Assembly: GCA_003144015.1 (NCBI GenBank)
Contig: QFWS01000005.1
Coordinates: forward strand, 62,001 to 126,000
DNA length: 64,000 nt
DNA from: Flavobacteriaceae bacterium LYZ1037
GTDB taxonomy: Bacteria; Bacteroidota; Bacteroidia; Flavobacteriales; Flavobacteriaceae
Direction: 5' to 3'
Both the position numbers and the translations under genes were made by a program. How positions within the stretch are numbered: position 1 is the first letter of the stretch; the number at the start of each line of letters is the position of its first letter. The notes below the pieces were generated by a model, which had not been told where the DNA came from, did not search any database, and saw only the letters and a list, made by a program, of their open reading frames with translations. Shown piece after piece: positions 16,010 through 26,310 of the stretch.

Positions 16010-18958
16010 TTATCTCTTAATAATTTTATGTGTTGTAAGGTTTCCATTAATCGAAGATCTTAAGAAATAAGCTCCTTGACTTAAACTTGAGAAATCTAAA
16101 GTAGCTTTCATCGTTCCTGGGCTTAAACTCATAACTTCTTGTCCTAGCATATTAATAACTTGGATATTATCTATTATCTGTTTTGCATTAATATGTAATA
16201 ATCCAGTAGTAGGATTTGGATAATAATTGAATTGTGTTGTTGAAAATTCATCGATAGATAATTCACCACAAGTAATATCTGCTATCCATCCAGTTTCTTG
16301 CAAAGTACCATCAGAAGTGAAGACAAAAGTTAAAGCTCCAGAGGCGTCAGAAGAAGTAAAAGAATCACCTACTGAAAGCAAACTTCCAGGGTATGCAGTT
16401 GGCGTACTACCATCACCACTTTCTTCGCCACAAAGTGTTTGAGCCAAAACAGGATAAGAAGCATCTGGACCATCGTATATGGTTAAATAATCCCAACACC
16501 CTTCTTGGTTACCTCCAGCTGTGGCAGTTTCGATATCAACATATGTAAATGTGACAGTTACATATTCTCCGGTTACATCTGGAGTTATTGTAGTTGTAAT
16601 ATTTTCATTTGCAGAATAACCTGCTGAAACCCCACCTGAATCTACAAATGTGCCTCCACATTCTGGTGGTGCAGCTTCGGTTGTAAACATATCTGCATCT
16701 GTTGCCGACATACCGTCTGTATCACAATCTGCCATTATATAAGCATCATAAGTTGTAGCTGGCATTAAACCAGTTGCTGTTGCTGTATTGGTTCCAAATG
16801 CCACATTTTCAGTATAAACTGGTGTGTCTGTTTGAGGATCATCGTCATCATTAAAGACACTAAATACATATCCATTACTAGCATTTGCAATTTCATCCCA
16901 CGTATAGGTTGCAGTCGTTTCTGTAGTAGCAGTATTTGTGAAAGCTCCAGGAGTTACACAAGTTGGTGGTGGTCCACAAGTTACATCGGCTACCCATCCA
17001 GTTTCTTGAATATTCCCGTCTGAAGTAAAAACAAACGTTAAGGCACCTGTTGCATCAGTAGATGTAAACGACATACCAACAGATAATAAACTCCCTGGAA
17101 AACTAGAAGGAGTTCCACCATCTCCACTTTCTTCTCCACAAAGTGTTTGTGCTAAAACAGGATAAGAAGCATCTGGACCATTATATACTGTTAGAAAATC
17201 CCAACAACCTTCCTGATTTCCAGTACCTGTTGAAGTTTCAATATCTACATACGTAAAAGTGACTGTTACAACATCGCCAGAAACATCTGGTGTAATTGTA
17301 GTAGTAATATTTTCACTTGGAGAGTAACCATCAGATTCACCACCAGTATCAACATAAGTTCCACCACATGCTGGTGGTGTTATTTCAGTTTCAAAACTTA
17401 AGGAAACTGAATTTGATATACTAGAATCACAATCTGCCATTAAATAGGCATCAAACATCGAATTAGACATTAAAGGTGTTGCTGTTGCAGTTAAAGTTCC
17501 AGATGGAATGTTTTCTGTATATATTGGAGTGTCAACATCTGGGTCATCACCAGCATTAAAAACACTTAACACATATCCATTTGTAGCTTCAGCTACGGCA
17601 TCCCAGCTAAAGTCAGCTGATGTATCTGTAATGGTTCCTACAGCAAAATTCATAGGGTCTGGACAAGAAATATCTAAAGATAATTCGAAATCGAAAGCAT
17701 CAGCATTGTTTGCGTCATCCCATTCTATTAGATAAGTAGTTCCACTCATTACTGGAATAACTACTGTTGACGTATTGTTAGCACCAGAATTATCGTCTGA
17801 ATCAATACAAGTAAGATTAGTACAATCATCGTTATAAACAGACACTCGTGTATCAACACCAGTATTTGAAGCCAAATCTGAAGTAATCGTTAGATTTCCA
17901 GTATTTGTAGCTGTATAAGAATACCATATGGCATTTGTAGCAGATGCAAAACAAGTGTTTGAAGCACCACCTGATGTATTAGAAATTCCATCGGTATTTG
18001 TAATACCTATATAAGCATTAACAGCATCATCACAAGTAAAGTTTTCAAGAGGACCACCTTGAACAGCAGACCATCCTAATTGACTAGTTCCAGCTGCAGT
18101 TGCAATTACACCTATTAAAGTAGTATTTCCTGTAGTTTTATCTAGTTCACGAAGTTCTGCAATAAATGTAGTAAAATTAAAAGCTGCTAAAAAAATCTTA
18201 TCTGTCAGCCCATCATAAAACATTCCTTGTCCATAATTTGCATCAAATCCTGTAGCACCTAAAAGAGTGGCAGCTCCTGTAGCTAAGTTTATAGAGTATG
18301 CAGAATCATCAGCAACATCATACGTATAACCTGTGCCTGTGTTATCAATAGCTAAAGCAATGGCTAAAGCCCCTGTTGTACCAAGCGGTCCCACAATTGT
18401 GGCAGAAGGTGCAGCTGTATCAATAGTATATAGATTAGTTGCGTCTACACCATAAAGGTTCCCACTAGAATCGAACTCTAACCCATTAAGTCCACCTGGA
18501 AGACCTATACTTCCTAAATTTGTATATACACCGGTAAGCACATCAAATGAATACAATGTACCCACAGAATCAACTACATAGCCAGTAGTATTATCAGTGG
18601 GATTGATAGCTCCTGATCCTTCAAATTCTAGAGTTCCAGAACCTGCAGAAATTGTATTAAAAGCAGCAGGTGCTTCAGTATCATAACTACCATACCCTAA
18701 AGAACCATTTTCTATTCCATAAGCAATAGTACCAACAAGTGGATTCCTGTTAACAATAGAAGGTGCAGCTGTTTTTTTTAAATGTTTTCGCAATTCATGA
18801 ATTTCAGAAACATTAAAATGGTCTAACACACTACCTTGGCTTATTTCAATATTATTATAAACCTCGATAAGGCTTTCAATAGAACGGTCTTGCCCGTATG
18901 ATTGAAACAAAGTAGTGAAGCAAAAAACACACGAAAGTAATAATGTAATTTTTTTCAT
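16010..18958 (-). CDS. Secreted multidomain protein: propeller-like region, two FnIII, two CUB-like domains, T9SS sorting domain
   Basis: Surface or secreted protein of 982 residues. Order: signal peptide 1-22; a region with repeated blade-like motifs (YGVDATNLYTID, YDVADDSAYSIN) about 75-300; a jelly-roll-like domain 305-430; a fibronectin-III-like domain 432-525; a CUB-like domain 531-661; a second FnIII 663-762; a second CUB-like domain 766-898; and a type A T9SS C-terminal domain 911-982 (YYPNPTTG, GAYFLRS, HKIIKR). The FnIII-CUB unit is duplicated with very high identity. The sorting domain sends the protein through the type IX system to the surface. No catalytic domain is visible; adhesion or matrix binding is likely. 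It is a single gene with its own terminator. Confidence 0.88.
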   Translation of the reverse strand: MKKITLLLSCVFCFTTLFQSYGQDRSIESLIEVYNNIEISQGSVLDHFNVSEIHELRKHLKKTAAPSIVNRNPLVGTIAYGIENGSLGYGSYDTEAPAAFNTISAGSGTLEFEGSGAINPTDNTTGYVVDSVGTLYSFDVLTGVYTNLGSIGLPGGLNGLEFDSSGNLYGVDATNLYTIDTAAPSATIVGPLGTTGALAIALAIDNTGTGYTYDVADDSAYSINLATGAATLLGATGFDANYGQGMFYDGLTDKIFLAAFNFTTFIAELRELDKTTGNTTLIGVIATAAGTSQLGWSAVQGGPLENFTCDDAVNAYIGITNTDGISNTSGGASNTCFASATNAIWYSYTATNTGNLTITSDLASNTGVDTRVSVYNDDCTNLTCIDSDDNSGANNTSTVVIPVMSGTTYLIEWDDANNADAFDFELSLDISCPDPMNFAVGTITDTSADFSWDAVAEATNGYVLSVFNAGDDPDVDTPIYTENIPSGTLTATATPLMSNSMFDAYLMADCDSSISNSVSLSFETEITPPACGGTYVDTGGESDGYSPSENITTTITPDVSGDVVTVTFTYVDIETSTGTGNQEGCWDFLTVYNGPDASYPVLAQTLCGEESGDGGTPSSFPGSLLSVGMSFTSTDATGALTFVFTSDGNIQETGWVADVTCGPPPTCVTPGAFTNTATTETTATYTWDEIANASNGYVFSVFNDDDDPQTDTPVYTENVAFGTNTATATGLMPATTYDAYIMADCDTDGMSATDADMFTTEAAPPECGGTFVDSGGVSAGYSANENITTTITPDVTGEYVTVTFTYVDIETATAGGNQEGCWDYLTIYDGPDASYPVLAQTLCGEESGDGSTPTAYPGSLLSVGDSFTSSDASGALTFVFTSDGTLQETGWIADITCGELSIDEFSTTQFNYYPNPTTGLLHINAKQIIDNIQVINMLGQEVMSLSPGTMKATLDFSSLSQGAYFLRSSINGNLTTHKIIKR

Positions 18959-18995
18959 TTAATTAAGATTTTAGATTGATTAACATCTAAAAATA

Positions 18996-19003
18996 CAAAA
19001 CTA
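18996..19003 (-). promoter_or_regulatory. TAnnTTTG-type box before the CUB-domain gene
   Basis: Reads TAGTTTTG on the minus strand, 38 bases before the start codon at 18958. No TTG at the usual spacing could be found, so this is a half-match only. Confidence 0.35.
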
Positions 19004-19126
19004 AATTCAATATTATACATTTATATAAAATAGATTGTATGTAAATTGTTAACAATTAACTATTTGCAGCAATTTAATGTTGTTTTTGAAATGCTAAGCA
19101 CATCATATTACTGCAAAAAAAAATGA

Positions 19127-19158
19127 AAAAAAAATCTGGATTACATTAATAATCCAGA
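19127..19158 (-). terminator. Terminator of the topoisomerase IV operon
   Basis: Stem TCTGGATTA with its complement at 19150-19158 around a 6-base loop; on the minus strand it is followed by eight or more T residues. It lies 24 bases beyond the parC stop and closes the parE-21836-parC transcript. Confidence 0.85.
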
Positions 19159-19181
19159 CTTTAAAAAAATAATATCTATAA

Positions 19182-21839
19182 TTAAAACAACTTTGTTTGC
19201 CCTTTATCATCTAAATTTTCTGATTCATCATTATCTGTCTCGTTTGATGTTTCATTTGTTTTTTCTTTCGAAACTTCTTTGGATAATTCCATTTCATCAA
19301 CCACTTCAATCTCTTCGGCAGGGGTCTCTTCTGGAGCTTCGTAAGGTAATGGTTCTAATAAGTTTACTTGGTTTATTTTGTCTTTAGTTAATTGATTACC
19401 TAAAGCCGAAATTCCTTTTATTGCTATAAATTCTTCGAAATTGACTTCCATATTGTCTTTTCTGTCTTTACCTCTTTCTTTGGTAAATTCTACATCTGCC
19501 ATTGGACGCCATTCTGTAGAGACAATTTCTAGTTGTGAGTTAGGGTGTTCAGAAATAAAACTTTCCTCTCTAGATTCGTTTTCAACCACAAATCGCTTGA
19601 CATAGTAGCGCTCTTTTTCTCCATCAAAATATATGGCTGAGATAGGTTTTTTAGGAACCCATTTCTCCATAACTATCATATCGTCGTCAAAACGTGTTGT
19701 TATTTCTGGGACAATGGTTTTTACAGTTCCAGATTGTGTAATAATTAATATACGATCCTCGCCTCTAAACTCACCAACCAGTTCTCCTCTTTCATCAACA
19801 TTTAAGCGTTGAACCGTATCGTCAAACCATATTTTACGGGGTTTTAAGGTGGAAACCCCTTTTTCCTTGAGCTCTACTTTTTTTACAGCATGTTTAGTGA
19901 CTCGATTCCCTTTTGAAGCTCGACCTTTAATTAGTACATCAGCGAAATCTAAATCCCATTTTAGTTTTTTAACACTTCCTACCTGTCTTAAATTAATGGT
20001 AACCACTTCTGCTTCTCCATTTGGATTTGCAGAAAAATACCAAACTAAAGAACCTTTATTACCATTGGTTAAATCGTATTCCTTATCTCTTGTTATACTT
20101 GTAACAGCAAAACGTTTAACATAAGATGGACCTTTGCTTCCATCTTTATAAATCATGTTATAAATGGTACGCTTGTCTTTCTTTTTAAAGACAGCTACGT
20201 GAATAATGTCTTTACCAACAAAGGTCTTTGTATCTACCTTGCTGACCATCATTTTGCCCTCTTTGGTAAACACAATAATATCGTCTATGTCACTACAATC
20301 GCATACATATTCATCCTTTTTAAGTGAAGTTCCTACAAATCCTTCTTCTCTATTGACATATAATTTGGTATTTCTTATAATTACCTTTGTAGCATCAACA
20401 TCATCAAAGGTTCTAATTTCAGTCTGTCTTTCTCTGCCTTCTCCGTATTCTTTTTTTAATCTTTCAAAATAGGCAATGGCATAATCAATCAAATTAGCCA
20501 AATGATGTTTTATTTCAGCAATCTGAGCTTCTAAGGCATCAATTTTTTGCTGTGCTTTGTCTATATCAAATTTAGAAATACGTTTAATACGAATTTCTGT
20601 TAACCTCACGATATCATCCTCTAAAACAGGACGTTTTAAGTGTTTTGTATGAGGTTTCAAACCTTTATCTATGGCTTGAATAACACCATCCCAAGTTTCT
20701 TCTTCTTCAATATCTCGATAGATTCTGTTTTCTATAAAAATACGTTCTAAAGATGCGAAGTGCCATTGTTCTTCAAACTCGCCAAGTTTAATTTCTAATT
20801 CTTGTTTTAATAATTGTACGGTATTATCTGTAGAACGACGAAGCATTTCAGAAACACCTATAAATAGGGGTTTATTATCTTCAATAACACAGCCTAATGG
20901 CGAGATTGAACTTTCGCAACTAGTAAAAGCATAAAGTGCATCAATCGTTTTATCTGGTGAAATTCCTCCAGGTAAATGCACTAAAATCTCAACTTTTGCT
21001 GCAGTATTATCTTCTATTTTTTTAATCTTAATTTTACCTTTATCATTCGCTTTTAATATAGAATCTATTAAGGAAGATGTATTGGTTCCATAAGGAATTT
21101 CAGTAATGACTAAGGTGTTTTTATCAAATTGAGAAATTTTAGCTCTAATCCTAATTTTCCCTCCTCGTAACCCATCGTTATAGTTAGATACATCTATTAT
21201 TCCTGCTGTTGGAAAGTCGGGGTAAATTGTAAACCGTTTACCTTTTAAATGTTTTACAGAAGCCTCGATAAGTTCAATAAAATTATGTGGTAATATTTTT
21301 GTTGAAAGTCCTACTGCAATCCCTTCACCTCCTTGAGCAAGAAGCAGAGGAAACATGACTGGCAGGTTTATGGGTTCTTTTCTTCTACCATCGTAAGATG
21401 ATTGCCATTGGGTTATTTTGGGATTAAACACAACATCTAAACCAAATTTAGAAATTCGTGCTTCAATATAACGTGATGCAGCTGCGCTATCACCTGTTAA
21501 TATATTTCCCCAGTTTCCTTGGGTATCTATCAATAAATCTTTCTGACCAATTTGAACCATGGCATCTGCAATACTTGCATCACCATGTGGATGATATTGC
21601 ATTGTATGACCAACAATATTGGCAACTTTATTATAACGTCCGTCGTCCAAATCTTTCATGGATTGCATAATACGACGCTGTACAGGTTTAAACCCATCTT
21701 CTATAGCTGGTACGGCTCTTTCTAAAATAACATAAGAGGCATAATCTAAAAACCAGTCTTTAAACATCCCAGAAACTTTAGTAATTGTTTCTTGGTTCTC
21801 TTCGTGTTCATTTAACAATTCGTCATTATCTTCACTCAT
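19182..21839 (-). CDS. parC: DNA topoisomerase IV subunit A
   Basis: Type IIA topoisomerase cleavage subunit of 885 residues. The winged-helix region has PVQRRIMQSM near 52 and the active-site tyrosine Y124 in AAASRYIEARIS; the C-terminal domain from about 500 has degenerate propeller repeats and ends in an acidic tail. ParC decatenates sister chromosomes with ParE. It follows a small membrane protein gene with a 4-base ATGA overlap, and parE lies just upstream, which argues for parC rather than gyrA. In the quinolone-contact helix, the positions equal to E. coli Ser80 and Glu84 are Ala88 and Asp92 (HPHGDASIADAM). Confidence 0.93.
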   Translation of the reverse strand: MSEDNDELLNEHEENQETITKVSGMFKDWFLDYASYVILERAVPAIEDGFKPVQRRIMQSMKDLDDGRYNKVANIVGHTMQYHPHGDASIADAMVQIGQKDLLIDTQGNWGNILTGDSAAASRYIEARISKFGLDVVFNPKITQWQSSYDGRRKEPINLPVMFPLLLAQGGEGIAVGLSTKILPHNFIELIEASVKHLKGKRFTIYPDFPTAGIIDVSNYNDGLRGGKIRIRAKISQFDKNTLVITEIPYGTNTSSLIDSILKANDKGKIKIKKIEDNTAAKVEILVHLPGGISPDKTIDALYAFTSCESSISPLGCVIEDNKPLFIGVSEMLRRSTDNTVQLLKQELEIKLGEFEEQWHFASLERIFIENRIYRDIEEEETWDGVIQAIDKGLKPHTKHLKRPVLEDDIVRLTEIRIKRISKFDIDKAQQKIDALEAQIAEIKHHLANLIDYAIAYFERLKKEYGEGRERQTEIRTFDDVDATKVIIRNTKLYVNREEGFVGTSLKKDEYVCDCSDIDDIIVFTKEGKMMVSKVDTKTFVGKDIIHVAVFKKKDKRTIYNMIYKDGSKGPSYVKRFAVTSITRDKEYDLTNGNKGSLVWYFSANPNGEAEVVTINLRQVGSVKKLKWDLDFADVLIKGRASKGNRVTKHAVKKVELKEKGVSTLKPRKIWFDDTVQRLNVDERGELVGEFRGEDRILIITQSGTVKTIVPEITTRFDDDMIVMEKWVPKKPISAIYFDGEKERYYVKRFVVENESREESFISEHPNSQLEIVSTEWRPMADVEFTKERGKDRKDNMEVNFEEFIAIKGISALGNQLTKDKINQVNLLEPLPYEAPEETPAEEIEVVDEMELSKEVSKEKTNETSNETDNDESENLDDKGQTKLF

Positions 21840-22321
21840 GAATCTTCAGATTTTCTGTTTTGTTTAACCATTTTTGTTAATGATTGTCTGATATATTTTC
21901 TTTTTTTTCTTGATACTAAGGTAACATTAAAACGTTCTTTTCTTACTTGTCCTTTACTATTTTCTATATATAGTACTAAACTTTTAAAGAATAAGTAATT
22001 ATTAAATTTAAAGCCTGATAACCTTTCTTTATAAAACTCAACAGTATGTTCTCTGTAGTTAAAATGATCTGATAATAACAAGCCTTTATTTGTTACTACT
22101 ACTTTTAAGCCATCGCTATCATATTCAAAATATTTTGATATAAAATGAACAATAAAAAAAAGTGCCCCAAAACTACTTGCCAATAAAAAAAAGGTTATTA
22201 ATGGATTTGGCGATAAATGACTAAAAGCACTAAAAACAGTGGCTAATAAGATTGCAAAAACAATCAATATAAAATATACTGAAACAATGACGTTTTTTAC
22301 TTTAGAGTTATTGGTTCTCAT
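21836..22321 (-). CDS. Two-helix membrane protein coupled between parE and parC
   Basis: Protein of 161 residues with two transmembrane helices (about residues 10-33 and 40-62) and a basic cytoplasmic domain from 70 on (VTNKGLLLSDHFNYREH...YKERLSGFKFNNYLFFKSLVLYIEN), somewhat like a bacterial PH domain and ending in a lysine/arginine-rich tail. Its start is 5 bases after the parE stop and its stop overlaps the parC start by 4 bases, so translation is coupled to both. I do not recognise a named family. Placement suggests, but does not prove, a role with chromosome topology or segregation at the membrane. Confidence 0.72.
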   Translation of the reverse strand: MRTNNSKVKNVIVSVYFILIVFAILLATVFSAFSHLSPNPLITFFLLASSFGALFFIVHFISKYFEYDSDGLKVVVTNKGLLLSDHFNYREHTVEFYKERLSGFKFNNYLFFKSLVLYIENSKGQVRKERFNVTLVSRKKRKYIRQSLTKMVKQNRKSEDS

Positions 22322-22326
22322 ATATT

Positions 22327-24177
22327 TTATTCTACAATATCAAGTTCAACTTTTAAGTTGTCGATAATAAAATCTTGTCTGGTTGGTGTGTTTTTCCCCA
22401 TGTAAAAAGACAGTAACTCTTCAATAGACATGTCTTTGTCTAGCATCACTGGGTCGAGACGAATATCTTCACCAATAAAATGCACGAATTCATCTGGAGA
22501 TATTTCACCTAGACCTTTAAATCGGGTAATTTCTGGTTTTGGTTTCAGCTTTTCTATAGCCTCTTTTCGTTCTTCTTCGGAGTAACAATAAATGGTTTCC
22601 TTTTTATTTCTAACTCTAAATAAAGGTGTTTGCAAAATATATAGATGGCCTTCTTTAATAATTTCTGGGAAAAACTGTAAAAAGAAGGTTATCAATAACA
22701 ATCTAATGTGCATACCGTCTACATCGGCATCTGTTGCGATAACAACATTGTTATAACGCAAATCTTCTAAAGATTCCTCAATGTTTAAGGCAGCTTGTAA
22801 GAGATTAAATTCTTCGTTTTCATAAACAATTTTCTTACTTAATCCATAAGAGTTTAAAGGTTTTCCTTTTAAGCTAAAAACAGCTTGTGTATTCACATCT
22901 CTAGATTTTGTGATACTCCCTGAAGCCGAATCTCCCTCAGTAATAAATAACGTAGTTTCTAAGTATCTTTCGTTTTTAGTATCGCCAAAATGGACTCTAC
23001 AATCTCGTAATTTTTTGTTGTGAAGGTTTGCTTTTTTAGCTCTGTCTTTGGCTAATTTTCTAATACCTGAAAGCTCTTTACGTTCCCGTTCTGCCTGAAG
23101 TATTTTACGTTGAATTTTTTCGGCAGCCTCAGGATTTTTATGCAAGTAATTATCTAACTGTGTTTTTAGAAAATCGTTAATAAAGGTTCTAACGGTTGGT
23201 AGCTTCCCTCCCATATCAGTAGACCCTAATTTGGTTTTAGTCTGACTTTCAAAAACAGGTTCCATCACTTTTATAGAGACTGCAGAAACAATCGATTTCC
23301 TGATGTCTGAAGCTTCATAGTTTTTACCGTAAAATTCTCTAACGGTTTTTACTAAAGCTTCTCTAAAGGCTGCTAAATGTGTTCCTCCTTGGGTCGTATT
23401 TTGTCCGTTTACAAAAGAGTGATACTCTTCGCTATATTGGGTTTTACTATGAGTGATAGCAACTTCTATATCGTCTCCTTTTAAATGAATAATAGGATAC
23501 AGCATATCTGTATCTTTAATGTTCTCAGACAAAAGGTCTTTTAGTCCGTTTTCGCTATAATATTTTTCTCCATTAAAAACAATGGTCAATCCTGTATTTA
23601 AATACACATAGTTTTTAAGCATTTTTACAACATACTCACTTCTGTATTTATAGTTTTTAAAGATAATGTCATCAGGAATAAAAGAGACTTTAGTTCCTTT
23701 TCGTCTAGATGTATCGTCTAATAAATCTTGATTGGTTAAATTCCCTTGTTCAAATTCTGCAGAAGCCGATTTGTTATCACGTGTAGATTCAACTCTAAAA
23801 AACGATGATAAGGCATTGACCGCTTTAGTACCAACACCATTTAGTCCTACCGATTTTTTAAAAGCTTTGGAATCGTATTTTCCACCTGTATTCATTTTAG
23901 AAACCACATCTACTACTTTTCCTAATGGAATACCACGACCATAATCTCTAACAATAACTTTATTGCCTTGTATGGAAACATCAATAGTTTTGCCTGCTCC
24001 CATAACATATTCGTCTATAGAATTATCTAACACCTCTTTTAAAAGAATGTAAATACCATCGTCTGGCGAAGACCCATCACCAAGTTTTCCAATATACATT
24101 CCAGGACGCATTCTAATGTGTTCTTTCCAGTCAAGGGAACGTATATTATCTTCGGTATAATTAGATTGTTCAGACAT
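22327..24177 (-). CDS. parE: DNA topoisomerase IV subunit B
   Basis: ATPase subunit of 616 residues. GHKL ATP-binding motifs are visible: EVLDNSIDE near 48, the DYGRGIP loop near 79 and [14 protein letters not shown] near 113. The TOPRIM domain has [11 protein letters not shown] near 415 and the metal-binding DADVDG near 490. With ParC it forms topoisomerase IV, using ATP to decatenate replicated DNA. It is the first gene of a three-gene set. The length agrees with ParE rather than the longer GyrB. Confidence 0.93.
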   Translation of the reverse strand: MSEQSNYTEDNIRSLDWKEHIRMRPGMYIGKLGDGSSPDDGIYILLKEVLDNSIDEYVMGAGKTIDVSIQGNKVIVRDYGRGIPLGKVVDVVSKMNTGGKYDSKAFKKSVGLNGVGTKAVNALSSFFRVESTRDNKSASAEFEQGNLTNQDLLDDTSRRKGTKVSFIPDDIIFKNYKYRSEYVVKMLKNYVYLNTGLTIVFNGEKYYSENGLKDLLSENIKDTDMLYPIIHLKGDDIEVAITHSKTQYSEEYHSFVNGQNTTQGGTHLAAFREALVKTVREFYGKNYEASDIRKSIVSAVSIKVMEPVFESQTKTKLGSTDMGGKLPTVRTFINDFLKTQLDNYLHKNPEAAEKIQRKILQAERERKELSGIRKLAKDRAKKANLHNKKLRDCRVHFGDTKNERYLETTLFITEGDSASGSITKSRDVNTQAVFSLKGKPLNSYGLSKKIVYENEEFNLLQAALNIEESLEDLRYNNVVIATDADVDGMHIRLLLITFFLQFFPEIIKEGHLYILQTPLFRVRNKKETIYCYSEEERKEAIEKLKPKPEITRFKGLGEISPDEFVHFIGEDIRLDPVMLDKDMSIEELLSFYMGKNTPTRQDFIIDNLKVELDIVE

Positions 24178-24262
24178 AAAATGGGTGCGATTTTTTGATA
24201 CGTTGCTAATATAAGGTTTCGTTCTAAAAAATAAAATACTGATGTCACAAAGTAATTAACAA

Positions 24263-24295
24263 TAAAAAGCCAAAGTTGTTGAGAACATTGGCTTT
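24263..24295 (-). terminator. Terminator after the 190-residue barrel gene
   Basis: Stem AAAGCCAA at 24266-24273 pairs with TTGGCTTT at 24288-24295 around a 14-base loop and is followed by a T tract on the minus strand. It separates the barrel gene from parE, so parE should have its own promoter in the 85 bases between. Confidence 0.7.
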
Positions 24296-24331
24296 AATAT
24301 GTATTGATATTTTTAAAAGATAAAAATAAGA

Positions 24332-24904
24332 TTAAAATTTATATCCTATTCTTGCATGTAGATTAACAGCTACATCGCTTTTATTAGTGCTAAGATTGTA
24401 TTTATCTATAAAATGAATATATCCTATCCCGAATCCTGCTTCGTAGTTAAAATGCTTACCAATATTTCTTTTAATTCCCCAAGTAGGAACTATTGTGATA
24501 TCTCGAATTATATTAACATCTTTATTTGTACCAATTGTAAATAAGTCTGGATGATAACTTGTTTTTAATCCAATAAAATTTCCACTATTGCCTTCTGTAC
24601 GTTTTCCTTTTCTTAAACGTTTGTTTAAGTTATAATAAAAACGTGGCTCTAAAGTAAACACAGGTCCAAGTAAAACACCACTATCGTTATTGTAACTGTT
24701 TTCCCAAACCCCCATATCCAAACCGGTTTCGGCTCTTAATACAAATTTATTGGATAACTTAAATTCCCCATGAATCCATATTCCTACTGCACCTGTTTGA
24801 ATACCAAAAATAGATTTTTCAACACTTGCAGTTTGTTTTTCCTCTTGAGAATAACCATTTACAACCAAACAACATAGCATGGCTGCCACTAAAACATGTT
24901 TCAT
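24332..24904 (-). CDS. Outer-membrane beta-barrel protein, uncharacterised
   Basis: Protein of 190 residues with a signal peptide (hydrophobic 4-18, likely cleavage after NGYSQ). The mature part has alternating strands with many Gly, Tyr and Phe (FKLSNKFVLRAETGLDMG, NYEAGFGIGYIHF) and ends in ARIGYKF with a terminal phenylalanine, typical of an outer-membrane barrel. No family recognised. It lies 28 bases downstream of ychF on the same strand and may be read from its promoter; a terminator follows. Confidence 0.72.
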   Translation of the reverse strand: MKHVLVAAMLCCLVVNGYSQEEKQTASVEKSIFGIQTGAVGIWIHGEFKLSNKFVLRAETGLDMGVWENSYNNDSGVLLGPVFTLEPRFYYNLNKRLRKGKRTEGNSGNFIGLKTSYHPDLFTIGTNKDVNIIRDITIVPTWGIKRNIGKHFNYEAGFGIGYIHFIDKYNLSTNKSDVAVNLHARIGYKF

Positions 24905-24932
24905 TTATTATAAATTTGGGGGTTCCTTTTTG

Positions 24933-26027
24933 CTAAACGTTAAATAAGAAATGCATGACATCGCCATCTTTAACCACATAATTCTTGCCTTCAACTCGCA
25001 TTTTTCCAGCTTCTTTTACTTTAGCTTCACTTCCATGTTGCACATAATCGTTATAAGCAATTACTTCTGCTCTAATAAAACCTTTTTCAAAATCGGTGTG
25101 AATTACCCCTGCTGCTTGAGGAGCTGTAGCTCCAACATCTATGGTCCAAGCACGCACTTCTTTAACTCCAGCCGTGAAATAGGTTTGCTGATTTAATAAC
25201 TTATAAGCCGAACGGATTAATTTTGACGAACCAGGTTCATCTAAACCGATATCTGCTAAAAACATCTGACGTTCTTCATAATCGTCCAACTCGTTAATAT
25301 CTGCTTCTGTACCAACTGCCAAGACCAAAACTTCAGCATTTTCGTCTTTTACAGCCTCTTTTACTTGATCTACATAAGCATTACCAGATACAGCAGAACC
25401 TTCGTCCACATTACAAACATACATCACAGGTTTATCTGTAATAAACTGACTAGGTTTTACAAAATCTTCATAATCCTCTTCAGAGAACTCTAAAGCTCTT
25501 ACTGATGTTCCAGCTTCCAAACCTGCTTTTATCTTCAATAAAACAGCTTCTTCTTTTTGAGCGTCTTTATTTCCCGTCTTTGCAGCACGTTTTACTTTGT
25601 CTAGTTTTTTATCGGCTGTTTCTAAATCTTTTAACTGCAACTCCATATCGATGGTTTCCTTGTCGTTAATAGGATTTATTTTACCATCTACATGGACAAT
25701 GTTGTCGTTATCAAAACAACGCAACACATGAAGAATAGCATCTGTTTCACGAATATTCGCTAAAAATTGATTTCCTAATCCTTCGCCTTTGCTTGCACCT
25801 TTTACCAAACCGGCAATATCTACAATTTCAACAGTTGCAGGTAATACACGTTCTGGATTTACCAATTCTTCTAACTTTTGAAGTCTGGTGTCTGGTACAT
25901 TTACCACTCCAATATTTGGCTCAATGGTACAAAACGGAAAGTTGGCACTTTGCGCTTTGGCATTAGATAAACAATTAAAAAGGGTCGATTTCCCTACGTT
26001 CGGTAATCCTACGATGCCTGCTTTCAT
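24933..26027 (-). CDS. ychF: Redox-regulated ATPase of the Obg family
   Basis: P-loop NTPase of 364 residues, the usual YchF length. Walker [10 protein letters not shown] is at 7-15, switch and [10 protein letters not shown] near 30, the Walker B-like DIAGLVKG near 70, and the C-terminal TGS-like domain ([27 protein letters not shown]) near 305-340. YchF/Ola1 proteins hydrolyse ATP, bind ribosomes and affect translation under stress. A TAnnTTTG promoter box lies about 58 bases upstream on the minus strand. Placement next to a barrel gene seems incidental. Confidence 0.93.
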   Translation of the reverse strand: MKAGIVGLPNVGKSTLFNCLSNAKAQSANFPFCTIEPNIGVVNVPDTRLQKLEELVNPERVLPATVEIVDIAGLVKGASKGEGLGNQFLANIRETDAILHVLRCFDNDNIVHVDGKINPINDKETIDMELQLKDLETADKKLDKVKRAAKTGNKDAQKEEAVLLKIKAGLEAGTSVRALEFSEEDYEDFVKPSQFITDKPVMYVCNVDEGSAVSGNAYVDQVKEAVKDENAEVLVLAVGTEADINELDDYEERQMFLADIGLDEPGSSKLIRSAYKLLNQQTYFTAGVKEVRAWTIDVGATAPQAAGVIHTDFEKGFIRAEVIAYNDYVQHGSEAKVKEAGKMRVEGKNYVVKDGDVMHFLFNV

Positions 26028-26084
26028 TATTCTGTAAAAATTAGATTAAAAACTCAAGAACCAAAAGCTTGGTTTTTGCGAGTG

Positions 26085-26118
26085 CAAAGGTAACTAATTC
26101 CTTGAATAGTTTTTACAA
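26085..26118 (-). promoter_or_regulatory. Possible ychF promoter
   Basis: On the minus strand, TTG (26118-26116) is followed after 23 bases by TACCTTTG (26092-26085), a full -7 match with a spacing at the long end. It lies 58 bases before the ychF start codon. Confidence 0.45.
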
Positions 26119-26310
26119 GGATTTAGGAAATTGTTGATGAATCAATTTTAAGATTAGAGGATGAGTTTATACAAGAAAAGTTATGTGTATACAAACAATG
26201 TTTACTTTAATGAAATGAGCTATATCAAAAACGTATAACACCATTTACCGGACATAAAAATAAACATCTAATTTCCACGGTGTTACATTGATAATTTACT
26301 ACCTAAAAAC

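Noticed and set aside
16227-17735. Plus-strand frames inside the CUB-domain gene
   Set aside because: They come from the repetitive antisense of Thr/Ser/Gly-rich coding sequence and show no protein-like features.
19849-21670. Plus-strand frames inside parC
   Set aside because: Antisense shadows of a full-length conserved gene.
26161-26238. 25-codon plus-strand frame starting MSLYKKSYVY
   Set aside because: Very short, no promoter nearby, no composition sign of coding.
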